Positions 26,311 to 35,830 are shown, counted from the stretch's first letter. The stretch: DNA of 64,000 nt from F22 sp963675625 (GCA_963675625.1 OY776497.1:310001-374000); one strand, 5' to 3'. A program made the numbers and translations. The notes: generated from the sequence alone by a model not told the origin.

Positions 26311-26352
26311 AAAAATAGGGTATGCCCTTCTAAAAAGACATACCCTATTTTT
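26311..26352. terminator. terminator after marC
   Basis: AAAAATAGGGTATG pairs with CATACCCTATTTTT around a 14-base loop, 16 bases past the marC stop. Its symmetry would also allow function on the plus strand. Confidence 0.85.
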
Positions 26353-26367
26353 ACGATTATAGTATCG

Positions 26368-26997
26368 TTATTTCACAGAGGAAATATTTTCAAGCAAAGC
26401 CGTAAAGTTTTCGGTGATAAGACGAACTGAAATAGCAATCAAAATAATTCCAAAGAATTTTCTAATTAAGTAGATGCCACCAGTACCAAGTACTCGCTGT
26501 ACTTTATCTGTTAAACTAATAACGACATAAACCCATATCATGTTTAATATTAACGCTATTAAGATATTAACAGTTGCATACTCAGCCTTTAACGATAGAA
26601 GCGTAGTGAATGAACCTGCCCCAGCTAAAAGAGGGAAGACTAAAGGCACTAAAGTTGCCTCTTTAATTGGCCCTTGGTTCTTAAATATTTCAACATCTAA
26701 AAGCATTTCTAAAGCCATCAAAAAAATGACAATCGCACCAGCTACAGCAAAAGAACGAATATCCACATTGAATAAACGTAATACAATATCACCAGCAAAG
26801 AAAAATAACAGCATTAACCCAAAAGACAACAACGTGGCTTGCGTTGCGTTAACACTACGCCCACTTTGTTTCAAATTAATTATAATCGGAATTGATCCAA
26901 TAATATCAATTACAGCAAACAAGACAATAAAAGCACTTGCAAATTGTTCCACATCAAAGTGGCTAAAGGAAAATTGGCTAAAAAAATCATTCATCAT
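26368..26997 (-). CDS. MarC-family integral membrane protein
   Basis: 209 residues with about six membrane segments. The MarC/UPF0056 signature is seen in FIVLFAVIDIIGSIPIIINL near the N-terminus and LLDVEIFKNQGPIKEATLVPLVFPLLAGAGS in the middle, where the GP and PL.fPLlaGPG-like loop is conserved. The family's transported substrate is not established; a role in multidrug resistance was proposed for E. coli MarC and later withdrawn. It stands alone between terminators. Confidence 0.85.
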   Translation of the reverse strand: MMNDFFSQFSFSHFDVEQFASAFIVLFAVIDIIGSIPIIINLKQSGRSVNATQATLLSFGLMLLFFFAGDIVLRLFNVDIRSFAVAGAIVIFLMALEMLLDVEIFKNQGPIKEATLVPLVFPLLAGAGSFTTLLSLKAEYATVNILIALILNMIWVYVVISLTDKVQRVLGTGGIYLIRKFFGIILIAISVRLITENFTALLENISSVK

Positions 26998-27106
26998 AGA
27001 ACAGGTTTTAGTTTACGAGCGCAAATATACTGCATAAATCCAAGGTTTTGAAAAATTACTACAAAAAAATTCACCTAATTTTGGTAGCTAATTAAAAATT
27101 TGTTGT

Positions 27107-27114
27107 TACTTTTG
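27107..27114 (+). promoter_or_regulatory. -7 element of the Crp-family gene
   Basis: TACTTTTG ends only five bases before the annotated ATG at 27120. A TTTG lies 23 bases further upstream, slightly long. Transcription from here would start at or next to the ATG itself. Confidence 0.55.
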
Positions 27115-27119
27115 TACCT

Positions 27120-27845
27120 ATGAGCAAGAATACAAATATAGTGCGAGCCCAACCTGACTCGATGTACGAAAAGCTTCTTCGCTTACCTTTATTTCAAGGA
27201 TTGCGTGTAGAAGACTTGAATAATTTATTGGAAAAGTTACGTGTGCAATTTGTACACTATAAAGCAGGACAAACTATAATGAGACAAGGTTTGCCCTGTA
27301 CGAAGTTAATTTTTATTTTATCAGGTGAAATTCGCAGTACGCAAAAAATCACAGAGCCTTTTAAATACAGTGTATCTGAAACTTTTGAAGGGCCCTATCT
27401 TATCGAACTATCTTGCCTTTTCGGACGATATACAGATCACATGTACACCCATCATAGTATTACAGATGTAACGACATTACAGATCACTAAACAAGAAGCT
27501 TTGGATGTCCTTTTTGAATTTCCATTAATTCGCCTCAATCATATCAATATGGTATCTGCACGTGCACAAATAATGCAACAAAAAGCGTGGGCTATTCCCC
27601 CAAACGATGTATTACAACGGGCAGTGTGTTTTATTCGTTCTAGACTTGAAAACACAAATGGGACAAAACGTATTCAAATTTCACTGCGTAGTTTAGGACT
27701 TGGAGTTAATAGTAGTCATGTCACGATGGCAGAAAAGATTAAATTAGCAGAAGATGAAGGGTTGATTTATCACGATAAAACAACAATGGTTATCGAAGAT
27801 TTCAACAAATTAGAAGAATTTGCAGAAACATATAACAACAAGTAA
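27120..27845 (+). CDS. Crp/Fnr-family transcriptional regulator
   Basis: 241 residues from 27120, or 227 if translation begins at the second ATG (27162, MYEKLLRLPLFQGL), which fits the family's usual N-terminus and would give a normal leader of about 40 bases. A cyclic-nucleotide-binding-like beta-roll (about residues 20-140, with FVHYKAGQTIMRQGLPCTKLIFILSGEI) is followed by a helix-turn-helix region (about 185-215, LRSLGLGVNSSHVTMAEKI). It lacks the N-terminal cysteine cluster of Fnr, so it is not an obvious oxygen sensor. The effector is unknown. Confidence 0.85.
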   Translation: MSKNTNIVRAQPDSMYEKLLRLPLFQGLRVEDLNNLLEKLRVQFVHYKAGQTIMRQGLPCTKLIFILSGEIRSTQKITEPFKYSVSETFEGPYLIELSCLFGRYTDHMYTHHSITDVTTLQITKQEALDVLFEFPLIRLNHINMVSARAQIMQQKAWAIPPNDVLQRAVCFIRSRLENTNGTKRIQISLRSLGLGVNSSHVTMAEKIKLAEDEGLIYHDKTTMVIEDFNKLEEFAETYNNK

Positions 27846-27899
27846 AATATTGTTTTCAACAAAAGACACAAAATATTTGTCGTGTTATATAATCAATAG

Positions 27900-27939
27900 T
27901 TGCCCCATATGCATGTAATAAAAAATGCATATGGGGCAA
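27900..27939. terminator. bidirectional terminator between Crp-family and kinase genes
   Basis: TTGCCCCATATGCAT and its complement make a perfect 15-bp stem with a 10-base loop, between two convergent genes. Confidence 0.88.
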
Positions 27940-27963
27940 GTTATTTATACGCAAAAATTGAAA

Positions 27964-29964
27964 TTAGTCATTCAACCTTGCTTCTTTTCGAAGAATTTCA
28001 TTTTTACGACTAGCACTTGGCACCCAACACCAAAAAGTAGATCCTTTGCCAGGTGTTGATTCAAAACCAATGCGACCGTGTCCTTGTTCCATTATAGCCG
28101 AGGAAATAGACAATCCAAGTCCAGTGCCACGAGTATTCTGATCTAGTTTTTCAAAACGCAGAAAAACTTTATCTTGCTTATCCAAAGGTATCCCCACTCC
28201 TGTATCATGTACACTAATAACAACTCCACGATCTTCGAGTCGGTAACAAAGACAGACCTCCCCTTTTTCAGTAAATTTTAAGGCATTGGTCATAAAATTA
28301 CTAATTACCTGCATCAAACGCTTAGAGTCAAAATAGACATCAAAAAACGGATTGTTATCAACATCAAGCACCACTTTAACCTTAGAAGACTTGGACAAAT
28401 GACTCAGTGAAACAAATAATTTTTCAATAAAAGCTTTGATTTCAAAAACTTCTGGAGTCATCTTCATTGTTCCAGATTGTAATTTCGCTAAATCCAATAT
28501 ATCTCCGATCAAGTTTAAAAGCTGATCATTATTCTTTACAATCAAATCAAAATATTCCTGACGTTCTATATCCGACAATTCTCCATCTGCCATTAAAGAA
28601 GAGAATCCCACAATTGCATTGAGTGGAGTACGAATCTCATGACTCATGTTGGCCAAAAACACACTCTTCAGTTTATCCGCCTGCTCAGCTGCACGAGCAC
28701 GCAACATCATCTTTTCAGCTTGACTTTTTTTGTTACGTACAAGTTGCTGCAAATAAACAATCACAAGAAGTAAGACCAACATGATCAAGCCACTTATAAT
28801 TAATGCTCGAGCATGGTACGTAAAGAAATTAAGTGGTTTATTGATAAAAATTGTATCTTTGGGCAAGACGCGAGTATCAAGATTATATTGCTGTATTATT
28901 TCCCAATCATACATATTAATATTTACATCTTTATATATCACTGGTATTTTACTCACGGGTTGTCCTCTCAGAATTTCACGAAGTAATTGGCCAGCTAATT
29001 GCCCATGCCTATACGGAGAAACAACACGCCCTCCTATTAATCCATCACCTACCCCATGATCCCATAAATGAAAAACTGGAGTACGTGTATATTGTCGAAT
29101 CATACGCAATAAACTTGACAAAGAAATGGGATGTGAAAACCGATCTCTGTATCCAGAAATAAGGAGTATCAATTCTGATGCTGGAATACGATTCAACATA
29201 CCTCTATAAGCAGACATGGAGTAAAAACACATATTCACTTCGACAAATTCATGATGTGGAAATTTTTGAGCATAGGAGTCCATTAATAGATTATAATCAA
29301 GCTGAGCGGTCGTTGTGGAATCTGTCAACACATAGATTTTCTTTGCTTCAGGTTTTAAAGCAATCATTTGCTTGATGGTTTCTTCCATTGACGTTTGTTC
29401 AACGACCCCTGTTATCTGAGGATTATCATTTTGTTCTAAAGCCAAACGTTTATCATTGACACCAGCAAATACAATAGGTTGATCTTTAAAAAGTCTATTT
29501 TGCTCCTTAAGTGCAAAAAGGAACGCATTATCATCACCCGTAACTACAGCATCTACCTTTGGCCATATTTTAAGTTTGTAAGCCAAGTGCCTACGAAACA
29601 GCTCGATTTGCGTTGTATCATTCGGATAACGTTTAGTATCCATAAATTCCATACTAATCTCTACCCCCATAGTATCAACTACCGACATCAAACCTTCAAT
29701 TTGTGCTTTGGTTGCAGTAAATGTTGGGTGATATGAACTAATATACAGCACTCTTGCAGAATGTTTATACATTTGCGAGTCCTCTTTTTCGGTGTATTGT
29801 TCCTGCTGGGCTCTTGCATTTTGTAGAGCAATATCCATAAAATCATGCATGTCATTTTGAGCAGAAAGAGTAATCTGAGACATGACACTTAGTTGCAAAA
29901 TAAAAAAACAACAAAACAAACCTAGACAGCGAAATGACACAAAAAAACGCAATACACACTTCAT
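27964..29964 (-). CDS. sensor histidine kinase with periplasmic ABC-substrate-binding-like domain
   Basis: 666 residues from the ATG at 29964. The frame extends to a GTG at 30033, but the promoter at 30038-30068 puts transcription start there, so that start is unlikely. Order: signal/anchor (about 1-35), periplasmic domain resembling ABC_sub_bind (VLYISSYHPTF, VVTGDDNAFLFAL, IVFAGVND), a membrane segment (about 380-402), a short coiled coil, HisKA with the phospho-accepting His in NMSHEIRTPLNA, then HATPase_c (NALKFTEKG, DTGVGIP, RGTGLGLS). It has no receiver domain and no response regulator is adjacent, so its partner lies elsewhere. It is divergent from gdhA. Confidence 0.88.
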   Translation of the reverse strand: MKCVLRFFVSFRCLGLFCCFFILQLSVMSQITLSAQNDMHDFMDIALQNARAQQEQYTEKEDSQMYKHSARVLYISSYHPTFTATKAQIEGLMSVVDTMGVEISMEFMDTKRYPNDTTQIELFRRHLAYKLKIWPKVDAVVTGDDNAFLFALKEQNRLFKDQPIVFAGVNDKRLALEQNDNPQITGVVEQTSMEETIKQMIALKPEAKKIYVLTDSTTTAQLDYNLLMDSYAQKFPHHEFVEVNMCFYSMSAYRGMLNRIPASELILLISGYRDRFSHPISLSSLLRMIRQYTRTPVFHLWDHGVGDGLIGGRVVSPYRHGQLAGQLLREILRGQPVSKIPVIYKDVNINMYDWEIIQQYNLDTRVLPKDTIFINKPLNFFTYHARALIISGLIMLVLLLVIVYLQQLVRNKKSQAEKMMLRARAAEQADKLKSVFLANMSHEIRTPLNAIVGFSSLMADGELSDIERQEYFDLIVKNNDQLLNLIGDILDLAKLQSGTMKMTPEVFEIKAFIEKLFVSLSHLSKSSKVKVVLDVDNNPFFDVYFDSKRLMQVISNFMTNALKFTEKGEVCLCYRLEDRGVVISVHDTGVGIPLDKQDKVFLRFEKLDQNTRGTGLGLSISSAIMEQGHGRIGFESTPGKGSTFWCWVPSASRKNEILRKEARLND

Positions 29965-30037
29965 CCAGTTAGTATTGCCACATATTTTGCTTGTTGTTAT
30001 AGCACTCGTTTGTTTTATTTTTTTTATTCTCACGACA

Positions 30038-30068
30038 CAAAATTAGGAATAATTTAAGACTTTAACAA
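30038..30068 (-). promoter_or_regulatory. promoter of the histidine kinase gene
   Basis: On the minus strand, TTG (30068-30066), a 20-base spacer and TAATTTTG (30045-30038). It supports the internal start at 29964. Confidence 0.7.
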
Positions 30069-30147
30069 GTAAAAGCCAAGAAAACACAAAGAGCACCCTA
30101 ATAAAATGTCATTTTATCAGTTTTTTGAAAAATATTTGACTAAAAAA

Positions 30148-30177
30148 TTGGTAGTTTCAAAAGACTCATTACCTTTG
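30148..30177 (+). promoter_or_regulatory. gdhA promoter
   Basis: TTG (30148-30150), a 19-base spacer and TACCTTTG (30170-30177). The leader to the ATG at 30232 is about 50 bases. Confidence 0.78.
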
Positions 30178-30231
30178 CACGGTATATAACTGACATTTTA
30201 TCATTAATCATAAACCTTAAAAAGAGCAGCT

Positions 30232-31569
30232 ATGAATATTGAAAGAATCATGGCTTCACTAGAAGCAAAGCACCCTGGTGAATCAGAGTATCTGCAAGCA
30301 GTAAAGGAAGTGCTTTTATCTATTAAGGATGTTTATAATGAACACCCAGAGTTTGAACAAGCTAAAATTATCGAGCGGCTAGTCGAACCTGATCGCATCT
30401 TCACGTTTCGTGTAACGTGGATAGACGATAAAGGCGAAGTACAAACAAACATTGGTTATCGCATACAATTCAACAATGCGATCGGCCCATATAAAGGTGG
30501 ATTGCGGTTTCACGCATCAGTCAACCTTAGTATTTTAAAATTCCTAGGGTTTGAACAAACTTTTAAAAATGCCTTGACAACTCTCCCAATGGGTGGTGGC
30601 AAAGGTGGTAGTGACTTCTCTCCACGAGGTAAAAGTGACGCTGAAATCATGCGTTTCTGTCAAGCATTCATGCTAGAATTGTGGCGCCAACTTGGCCCTG
30701 ATACAGATGTACCAGCTGGTGATATTGGTGTAGGTGGTCGTGAAGTAGGCTATCTATACGGCATGTATAAAAAATTGACTAGAGAATGCACAGGTACTTT
30801 AACTGGCAAAGGTCTAGAATTTGGCGGTAGCCTTATCCGTCCAGAAGCAACTGGATATGGAGGTCTTTACTTTGTACACCATATGCTAAGTCATATCGGT
30901 ACTAGTCTGAAGGACAAAACTGTAGCATTATCTGGATTTGGCAATGTAGCTTGGGGAGCAGCACTAAAAGCAGTCGAACTAGGTGCAAAAGTTGTCACAA
31001 TATCTGGGCCAGATGGATATATATATGATCCAAAAGGTATCAGTGGAGACAAAATTGATTACATGTTAGAACTTCGTGCGTCTGGCGATGACATTGTGGC
31101 TCCATATGCTAAACGTTATCCTGAAGCTACTTTTGTAGAAGGGAAACACCCATGGGAAGTTCCCGTTGATATAGCATTGCCTTGTGCTACGCAGAACGAA
31201 TTGAACGAAGACGATGCCCGTACTCTTATCGAAAACAAAGTACTTTGTGTAGGTGAGATCTCCAATATGGGATGTACTCCAGAAGCAATCGACTTGTTTA
31301 TTAAGCACAAGATCATGTATGCACCAGGTAAAGCAGTTAATGCTGGTGGGGTAGCTACAAGTGGTCTTGAAATGTCTCAAAATGCTATGCACCTTACATG
31401 GAGCGCTGCAGAAGTAGACCAAAAACTACATGGTATAATGGAAGGTATCCACAAGCAATGTATTCGTTACGGTACAGAGCCTGATGGATATATCAACTAC
31501 GTGAAAGGAGCCAATATTGCTGGCTTTATGAAAGTAGCTCATGCCATGCTTGCACAAGGCATAATCTAA
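30232..31569 (+). CDS. gdhA: NADP-type glutamate dehydrogenase
   Basis: 445 residues, the length of hexameric bacterial GDH. The catalytic lysine region is PMGGGKGGSDF; the nucleotide-binding domain shows VALSGFGNVAWGAALKAVELG. PAGDIGVGGREVGYLYG and NAGGVATSGLEMSQNA are also diagnostic. It aminates 2-oxoglutarate to glutamate, the main ammonia assimilation entry in Bacteroidales. Coenzyme preference (NADP or dual) is inferred from overall similarity to the 445-residue class. Confidence 0.95.
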   Translation: MNIERIMASLEAKHPGESEYLQAVKEVLLSIKDVYNEHPEFEQAKIIERLVEPDRIFTFRVTWIDDKGEVQTNIGYRIQFNNAIGPYKGGLRFHASVNLSILKFLGFEQTFKNALTTLPMGGGKGGSDFSPRGKSDAEIMRFCQAFMLELWRQLGPDTDVPAGDIGVGGREVGYLYGMYKKLTRECTGTLTGKGLEFGGSLIRPEATGYGGLYFVHHMLSHIGTSLKDKTVALSGFGNVAWGAALKAVELGAKVVTISGPDGYIYDPKGISGDKIDYMLELRASGDDIVAPYAKRYPEATFVEGKHPWEVPVDIALPCATQNELNEDDARTLIENKVLCVGEISNMGCTPEAIDLFIKHKIMYAPGKAVNAGGVATSGLEMSQNAMHLTWSAAEVDQKLHGIMEGIHKQCIRYGTEPDGYINYVKGANIAGFMKVAHAMLAQGII

Positions 31570-31658
31570 GCTTTAACTATAGAAGAATCTATCAATCACT
31601 GCACTACAAGTTACTAAGAGATAACAGTTAGAGAGAGAGGAGAGATAGAAGTAGTGCG

Positions 31659-31703
31659 ACGTCACTAAGTTGTTGTATAGAACAGCTTAGTGGCGTTTTT
31701 TTT
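31659..31703 (+). terminator. gdhA terminator
   Basis: A 16-bp stem (ACGTCACTAAGTTGTT with AACAGCTTAGTGGCGT, with G-U pairs), a 6-base loop and a run of eight T's. Between gdhA and this hairpin, GCACTAC (31601-31607) can pair with GTAGTGC (31651-31657) across a purine-rich stretch. Confidence 0.88.
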
Positions 31704-31735
31704 ATTAATAATGAGGCGCATTGCAATTATTCTCC

Positions 31736-31743
31736 TATCTTTG
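31736..31743 (+). promoter_or_regulatory. -7 element of the aminopeptidase unit
   Basis: TATCTTTG lies 29 bases before the ATG at 31773. No TTG at the expected -33 distance. Confidence 0.5.
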
Positions 31744-31772
31744 TAGAACGAATAAACATAAAGAAAAAGAAA

Positions 31773-32942
31773 ATGGCTTTACACTCAGAACTAAAATTCA
31801 GAAGAGATAATATTCGCGTGCAAATGGCTGAACAAGGTATAGACGCCGCTCTTATCGCCTGCAACACCAACCTTTTTTATACTTGTGGGCAAATTATCAA
31901 TGGATATTGTTACATTCCATTGCATAGTCCAGCAATTCTATTTATCAAACGTCCCAATACTGTGGTTGGAGAACATGTAGAGCATGTACGTAAACCAGAA
32001 CAAATCGTTGAATTGCTTCAACTTCGTGGACTTCCAGCACCAACGAAATTAATGCTTGAGGGAGATGAACTTCCTTATTCAGAATATATGCGCCTATCAC
32101 AACTATGGCCTGAAGCTGAGGTTATTAATGGTACTCCTTTCATCCGTAAGGCACGCATGATTAAGACAGACTTTGAGCTTAATCTTTTCCGCCGTGCAGG
32201 GATGATGCATACAAAAGCTTACAAACGCATCCCAGAGATTTATCGTCCAGGTATGACTGATCATGAATTTTCTATCGAAATGGAAAAAGTCATGCGTGAA
32301 GAAGGATGTCTAGGTATTTTTCGCATTTTTGGCCGAAGCATGGAGATCTTCATGGGCAGTATTCTTGCAGGTGATAATGCTGAAGAACCTTCACCATATG
32401 ACTTTGCTCTAGGTGGAGCTGGTCTAGATGCATCACTACCAGTAGGAACAAGTGGTACTCGCCTTACTCCAGGCATCAGCATGATGGTTGATATGGGAGG
32501 AAATTTCAACGGATACATGAGTGATATGAGTCGTGTATATAGTATAGGCAAGTTGCCACAAAAGGCATATGATGCACACAAAGTCTGTTTGGAAGTTCAA
32601 CACGAAATTGCTGAAATGGCTAAACCAGGTGTTATTACTAGCGATCTATATGACAAAGCAATGGCTATCATGGACAAAGCTGGGTTTGTTGGAAACTTTA
32701 TGGGTACCCGTCAAAAAGCTCAGTTTATAGGTCATGGCGTAGGTTTGGAAATTAATGAGTTGCCCGTTATAGCGCCTCGTCAGAATGTAGAATTACAACC
32801 TCGCCAAGTGTTCGCATTAGAACCTAAAATTGTGCTTCCTGGTATCGGTCCTGTCGGGGTTGAAAACACTTGGATTGTAACTGAAGAAGGTCTTGAGTGT
32901 ACAACCAACATGGACGAAGATATCGTGATGTTACCTGAGTAA
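31773..32942 (+). CDS. M24-family Xaa-Pro aminopeptidase
   Basis: 389 residues: an N-terminal creatinase-like domain (about 1-140) and a pita-bread M24 domain. Expected metal ligands are visible: two aspartates in MVDMGGNFNGYMSDMSRVYS, the histidine in IGHGVGLEINELP, and glutamates in ALEPKIVLPG and GVENTWIVT. It removes N-terminal residues next to proline; PepQ-like dipeptidase activity is an alternative. It is the first gene of a plus-strand series with miaA (16-base gap), a lipid kinase and kdsA. Confidence 0.88.
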   Translation: MALHSELKFRRDNIRVQMAEQGIDAALIACNTNLFYTCGQIINGYCYIPLHSPAILFIKRPNTVVGEHVEHVRKPEQIVELLQLRGLPAPTKLMLEGDELPYSEYMRLSQLWPEAEVINGTPFIRKARMIKTDFELNLFRRAGMMHTKAYKRIPEIYRPGMTDHEFSIEMEKVMREEGCLGIFRIFGRSMEIFMGSILAGDNAEEPSPYDFALGGAGLDASLPVGTSGTRLTPGISMMVDMGGNFNGYMSDMSRVYSIGKLPQKAYDAHKVCLEVQHEIAEMAKPGVITSDLYDKAMAIMDKAGFVGNFMGTRQKAQFIGHGVGLEINELPVIAPRQNVELQPRQVFALEPKIVLPGIGPVGVENTWIVTEEGLECTTNMDEDIVMLPE

Positions 32943-32958
32943 TCAATCATTATTCTTT

Positions 32959-33888
32959 ATGAGTCCTTACGAAATTATTAGCATAGTTGGCCCTACAGCA
33001 ACCGGTAAGACTGGTTTAGCTGTAGCGATTGCCGATGCTTTACACACAGAAATTATTAGTGCTGATTCCCGTCAAGTATATCGAGGTATGGACATTGGTA
33101 CTGGCAAAGACTTATGTGAATATACAATCAATGGACACACTATTCCATATCACCTTATCAATATCCTAGATGCTGGAGATAAATATAATCTATTTGAATT
33201 CCAACAAGATTTTACACAAGTCTACCAAAATATAAAACAGAGAGGATTAACTCCTGTACTATGTGGGGGAACTGGCTTATATACAGAATCGGTACTTAAA
33301 GGCTACCGTTTATTGCCTGTACCTCAAAATGATGCTTTACGTGCAGAATTGTCAGGTAAAACTTTGACAGAATTGACCGACATCTTGTCTACCATGCAAT
33401 CATTACATAACACGACCGATGTAGATACTGTCAAACGTGCTATAAGAGCAATAGAAATTGCTCAATATCAGAAGGAGCATGCGGATATGGAAACGGAAAT
33501 TAAACCAATTCATGCGCTTATTGTGGCAATGGACATCGACAGAGAGTTACGTCGTGAACGCATTACAAAGCGTCTACACGCTCGTCTCAATGAAGGCATG
33601 ATTGATGAAGTTCAAACATTACTAGATCAGGGAGTATCAGAAGAGACCTTGGTCTATTATGGTTTAGAATACAAGTTTGTTACTATGTATTTAACAGGTC
33701 AATTATCGTACAATGAGATGGTGCGCCAACTTGAAATTGCTATCCATCAATTTAGCAAACGACAAATGACCTGGTATAGAGGTATGGAACGTCGTGGTTT
33801 TAAACTACATTGGCTTCCAGTTACAATGCCTATCTCAGACCGTGTGAACCAAATTCTTACATGGTATCAAACTGGCGACAACGCATAA
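32959..33888 (+). CDS. miaA: tRNA dimethylallyltransferase (MiaA)
   Basis: 309 residues. The P-loop GPTATGKT (11-18), SADSRQVYRGMDIGTGKD, VLCGGTGLYTESVLKG and the C-terminal QFSKRQMTWYRG are characteristic. It transfers dimethylallyl to N6 of A37 in tRNAs that read codons starting with U. It is 16 bases after the aminopeptidase gene and 22 before the lipid kinase, so probably in an operon. Confidence 0.94.
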   Translation: MSPYEIISIVGPTATGKTGLAVAIADALHTEIISADSRQVYRGMDIGTGKDLCEYTINGHTIPYHLINILDAGDKYNLFEFQQDFTQVYQNIKQRGLTPVLCGGTGLYTESVLKGYRLLPVPQNDALRAELSGKTLTELTDILSTMQSLHNTTDVDTVKRAIRAIEIAQYQKEHADMETEIKPIHALIVAMDIDRELRRERITKRLHARLNEGMIDEVQTLLDQGVSEETLVYYGLEYKFVTMYLTGQLSYNEMVRQLEIAIHQFSKRQMTWYRGMERRGFKLHWLPVTMPISDRVNQILTWYQTGDNA

Positions 33889-33910
33889 GCAAGTGACATA
33901 AACAAAATAA

Positions 33911-34858
33911 ATGAAGTTTAATCCTAATAAATGGGGCATCATCTATAATCCAATGGCTGGATCGGGTGAAGGAAAAGGACGCTGGCATGAGATACAGGAA
34001 TATCTCGATTCCTGCGACATCAAGTATGACTATTTCCAAAGCGAAGGATATGGTGCTGTAGAACGTCTGGCAGATATCCTGATGAACAATGGCTACAAGA
34101 CTCTGATTATTGTTGGAGGTGATGGTGCGCTCAATGAACTTATCAACGGTATACTACTCAGTAAACCTGTACAAAATGATCCCAACTATTTAGAACAGAT
34201 ACGATTTGGCATTATTCCTAATGGATTGGCCAATGATTTCGCCAAGTTCTGGGATTTATCTACAGACTATAAAACAGCCATTCAAGGACTACTTTCTGGA
34301 CGCACTAGAAAGGTCGATATTGGGCAAACACGCCACTACAATACAACAAAAGGTCAACACATATACCGCTATTTTATTAATGCAGTCAATATTGGTGTAG
34401 GAGAACGCATGGTACGTGTCACAGATCGTGCCAAACGTTTTTGGGGATGGAAATATATGGCTTTATTGGAAGCTGGATTTATGCTCTTATTTGAAAAGAA
34501 GCAGCATAAAATGCATCTTCGTATAGATGATGTACATATAAAAGGGCGTTATATGACCGTATGCATAGGTAACTGTACTGGTTGGGGGCAAACTCCTAGT
34601 GCGGTACCGTATAACAGTTGGCTAGACATCTCTCTAATCCATAGACCCAAAGGTATCGGACATTTTATATACTGTTTGTGGCAGATGATCAATAATCGCA
34701 TACAAAACTTGAAAGAAGTTGATGTATTTCGAGGTAAAGATATTCGTGTTATGCGTGCTAGAAATGCAAGTATAGATCTAGATAGTCGCCTGTTGGGCAA
34801 ATGTTATCCTCTTGATATAAAGATTTTGCCAGAAAAAATCACAATGATGATTCCTTAA
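33911..34858 (+). CDS. diacylglycerol/lipid kinase-like protein
   Basis: 315 residues, DAGK catalytic family. The N-terminus IYNPMAGSGEGKGRW and the nucleotide loop IVGGDGALNELINGI (GGDGT-like, here GGDGA) are clear; IRFGIIPNGLANDFAKFW is the next family motif (P.Gt.NDfA). The GGDGA change from the usual GGDGT is mild. It likely phosphorylates a membrane lipid such as diacylglycerol or a sphingoid base; Bacteroidales make sphingolipids, so either is possible. Confidence 0.85.
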   Translation: MKFNPNKWGIIYNPMAGSGEGKGRWHEIQEYLDSCDIKYDYFQSEGYGAVERLADILMNNGYKTLIIVGGDGALNELINGILLSKPVQNDPNYLEQIRFGIIPNGLANDFAKFWDLSTDYKTAIQGLLSGRTRKVDIGQTRHYNTTKGQHIYRYFINAVNIGVGERMVRVTDRAKRFWGWKYMALLEAGFMLLFEKKQHKMHLRIDDVHIKGRYMTVCIGNCTGWGQTPSAVPYNSWLDISLIHRPKGIGHFIYCLWQMINNRIQNLKEVDVFRGKDIRVMRARNASIDLDSRLLGKCYPLDIKILPEKITMMIP

Positions 34859-34898
34859 TCCCCCCTACTCTTAAACTTAACCTCACAATAAAATAATT

Positions 34899-35705
34899 AT
34901 GCTTATAAATACTTTAACTAATAACGACCAAGATAATTTCTTTTTGCTAGCTGGCCCTTGCGTAATCGAGGGCGAAGATATGGCTATGCGTATTGCTGAA
35001 CACATCAAGGAAATTACTGCTCGATTAGGTATACCCTACGTTTTCAAAGGTTCTTATCGCAAAGCTAATCGTTCACGCATCGATAGTTTCACGGGCATTG
35101 GCGACGAGAAAGCATTGGAAGTTCTAGCCAAAGTATCTCGTGAATTTGAGCTACCCGTCGTCACTGACATTCACACTGCTGAAGAAGCTGCTATGGCTGC
35201 TAATTATGTGGATATTTTACAAATTCCAGCTTTTCTATGTCGACAGACCGACTTACTTATTGCAGCTGCAAAAACAGGTAAAGTCGTAAACATCAAGAAA
35301 GGACAATTCCTTTCTGGTGCAGCTATGGAGCATGCTGGACAGAAAGTAATTGATGCTGGCAACAACCAAGTGATGCTTACTGAACGTGGTACTACTTTTG
35401 GTTATCAAGACTTGATCGTTGATTTTAGAGGAATTCCAGAGATGCAATCATTTGGATGGCCTGTGGTCCTTGATGTAACGCATTCTCTACAACGTCCTAA
35501 CCAAACGAGTGGAGTGACTGGAGGGATGCCTCACCTTATAGAAACAATGGCGAAAGCTGGTGTAGCGGCAGGCGTTGATGGATTGTTTATGGAAACACAT
35601 ATGGATCCATCTGTAGCCAAAAGTGATGGGGCAAATATGCTTAAGCTAGACAAGCTCGATGCACTACTTACCAAACTTGTACGTATCAGACAAGCGTTAA
35701 AATAA
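34899..35705 (+). CDS. kdsA: 3-deoxy-8-phosphooctulonate synthase (KdsA)
   Basis: 268 residues, typical length. Motifs FFLLAGPCVIEGEDMA, FKGSYRKANRSRIDSFTG and the metal/phosphoenolpyruvate sites QIPAFLCRQTDLL and VVLDVTHSLQRPNQ match Kdo-8-phosphate synthase; the closely related DAHP synthase differs at these motifs. It condenses phosphoenolpyruvate with arabinose 5-phosphate for the Kdo of lipopolysaccharide. It lies 40 bases after the lipid kinase; both serve the envelope. Confidence 0.95.
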   Translation: MLINTLTNNDQDNFFLLAGPCVIEGEDMAMRIAEHIKEITARLGIPYVFKGSYRKANRSRIDSFTGIGDEKALEVLAKVSREFELPVVTDIHTAEEAAMAANYVDILQIPAFLCRQTDLLIAAAKTGKVVNIKKGQFLSGAAMEHAGQKVIDAGNNQVMLTERGTTFGYQDLIVDFRGIPEMQSFGWPVVLDVTHSLQRPNQTSGVTGGMPHLIETMAKAGVAAGVDGLFMETHMDPSVAKSDGANMLKLDKLDALLTKLVRIRQALK

Positions 35706-35830
35706 CTATTTCTCAAGCATATTTATGCTTAAATTCAATATTTCTTACCTATTGTTGCAACTTTTCATTTCTCTACTACGTCTAATGGAATGTATGTAAC
35801 TAAAAAACAAATCAAAAAAACAGAAAACGT

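Noticed and set aside
29965..30033. GTG start of the histidine kinase at 30033
   Set aside because: It falls on the expected transcription start, and the residues before the ATG at 29964 are not a signal sequence.
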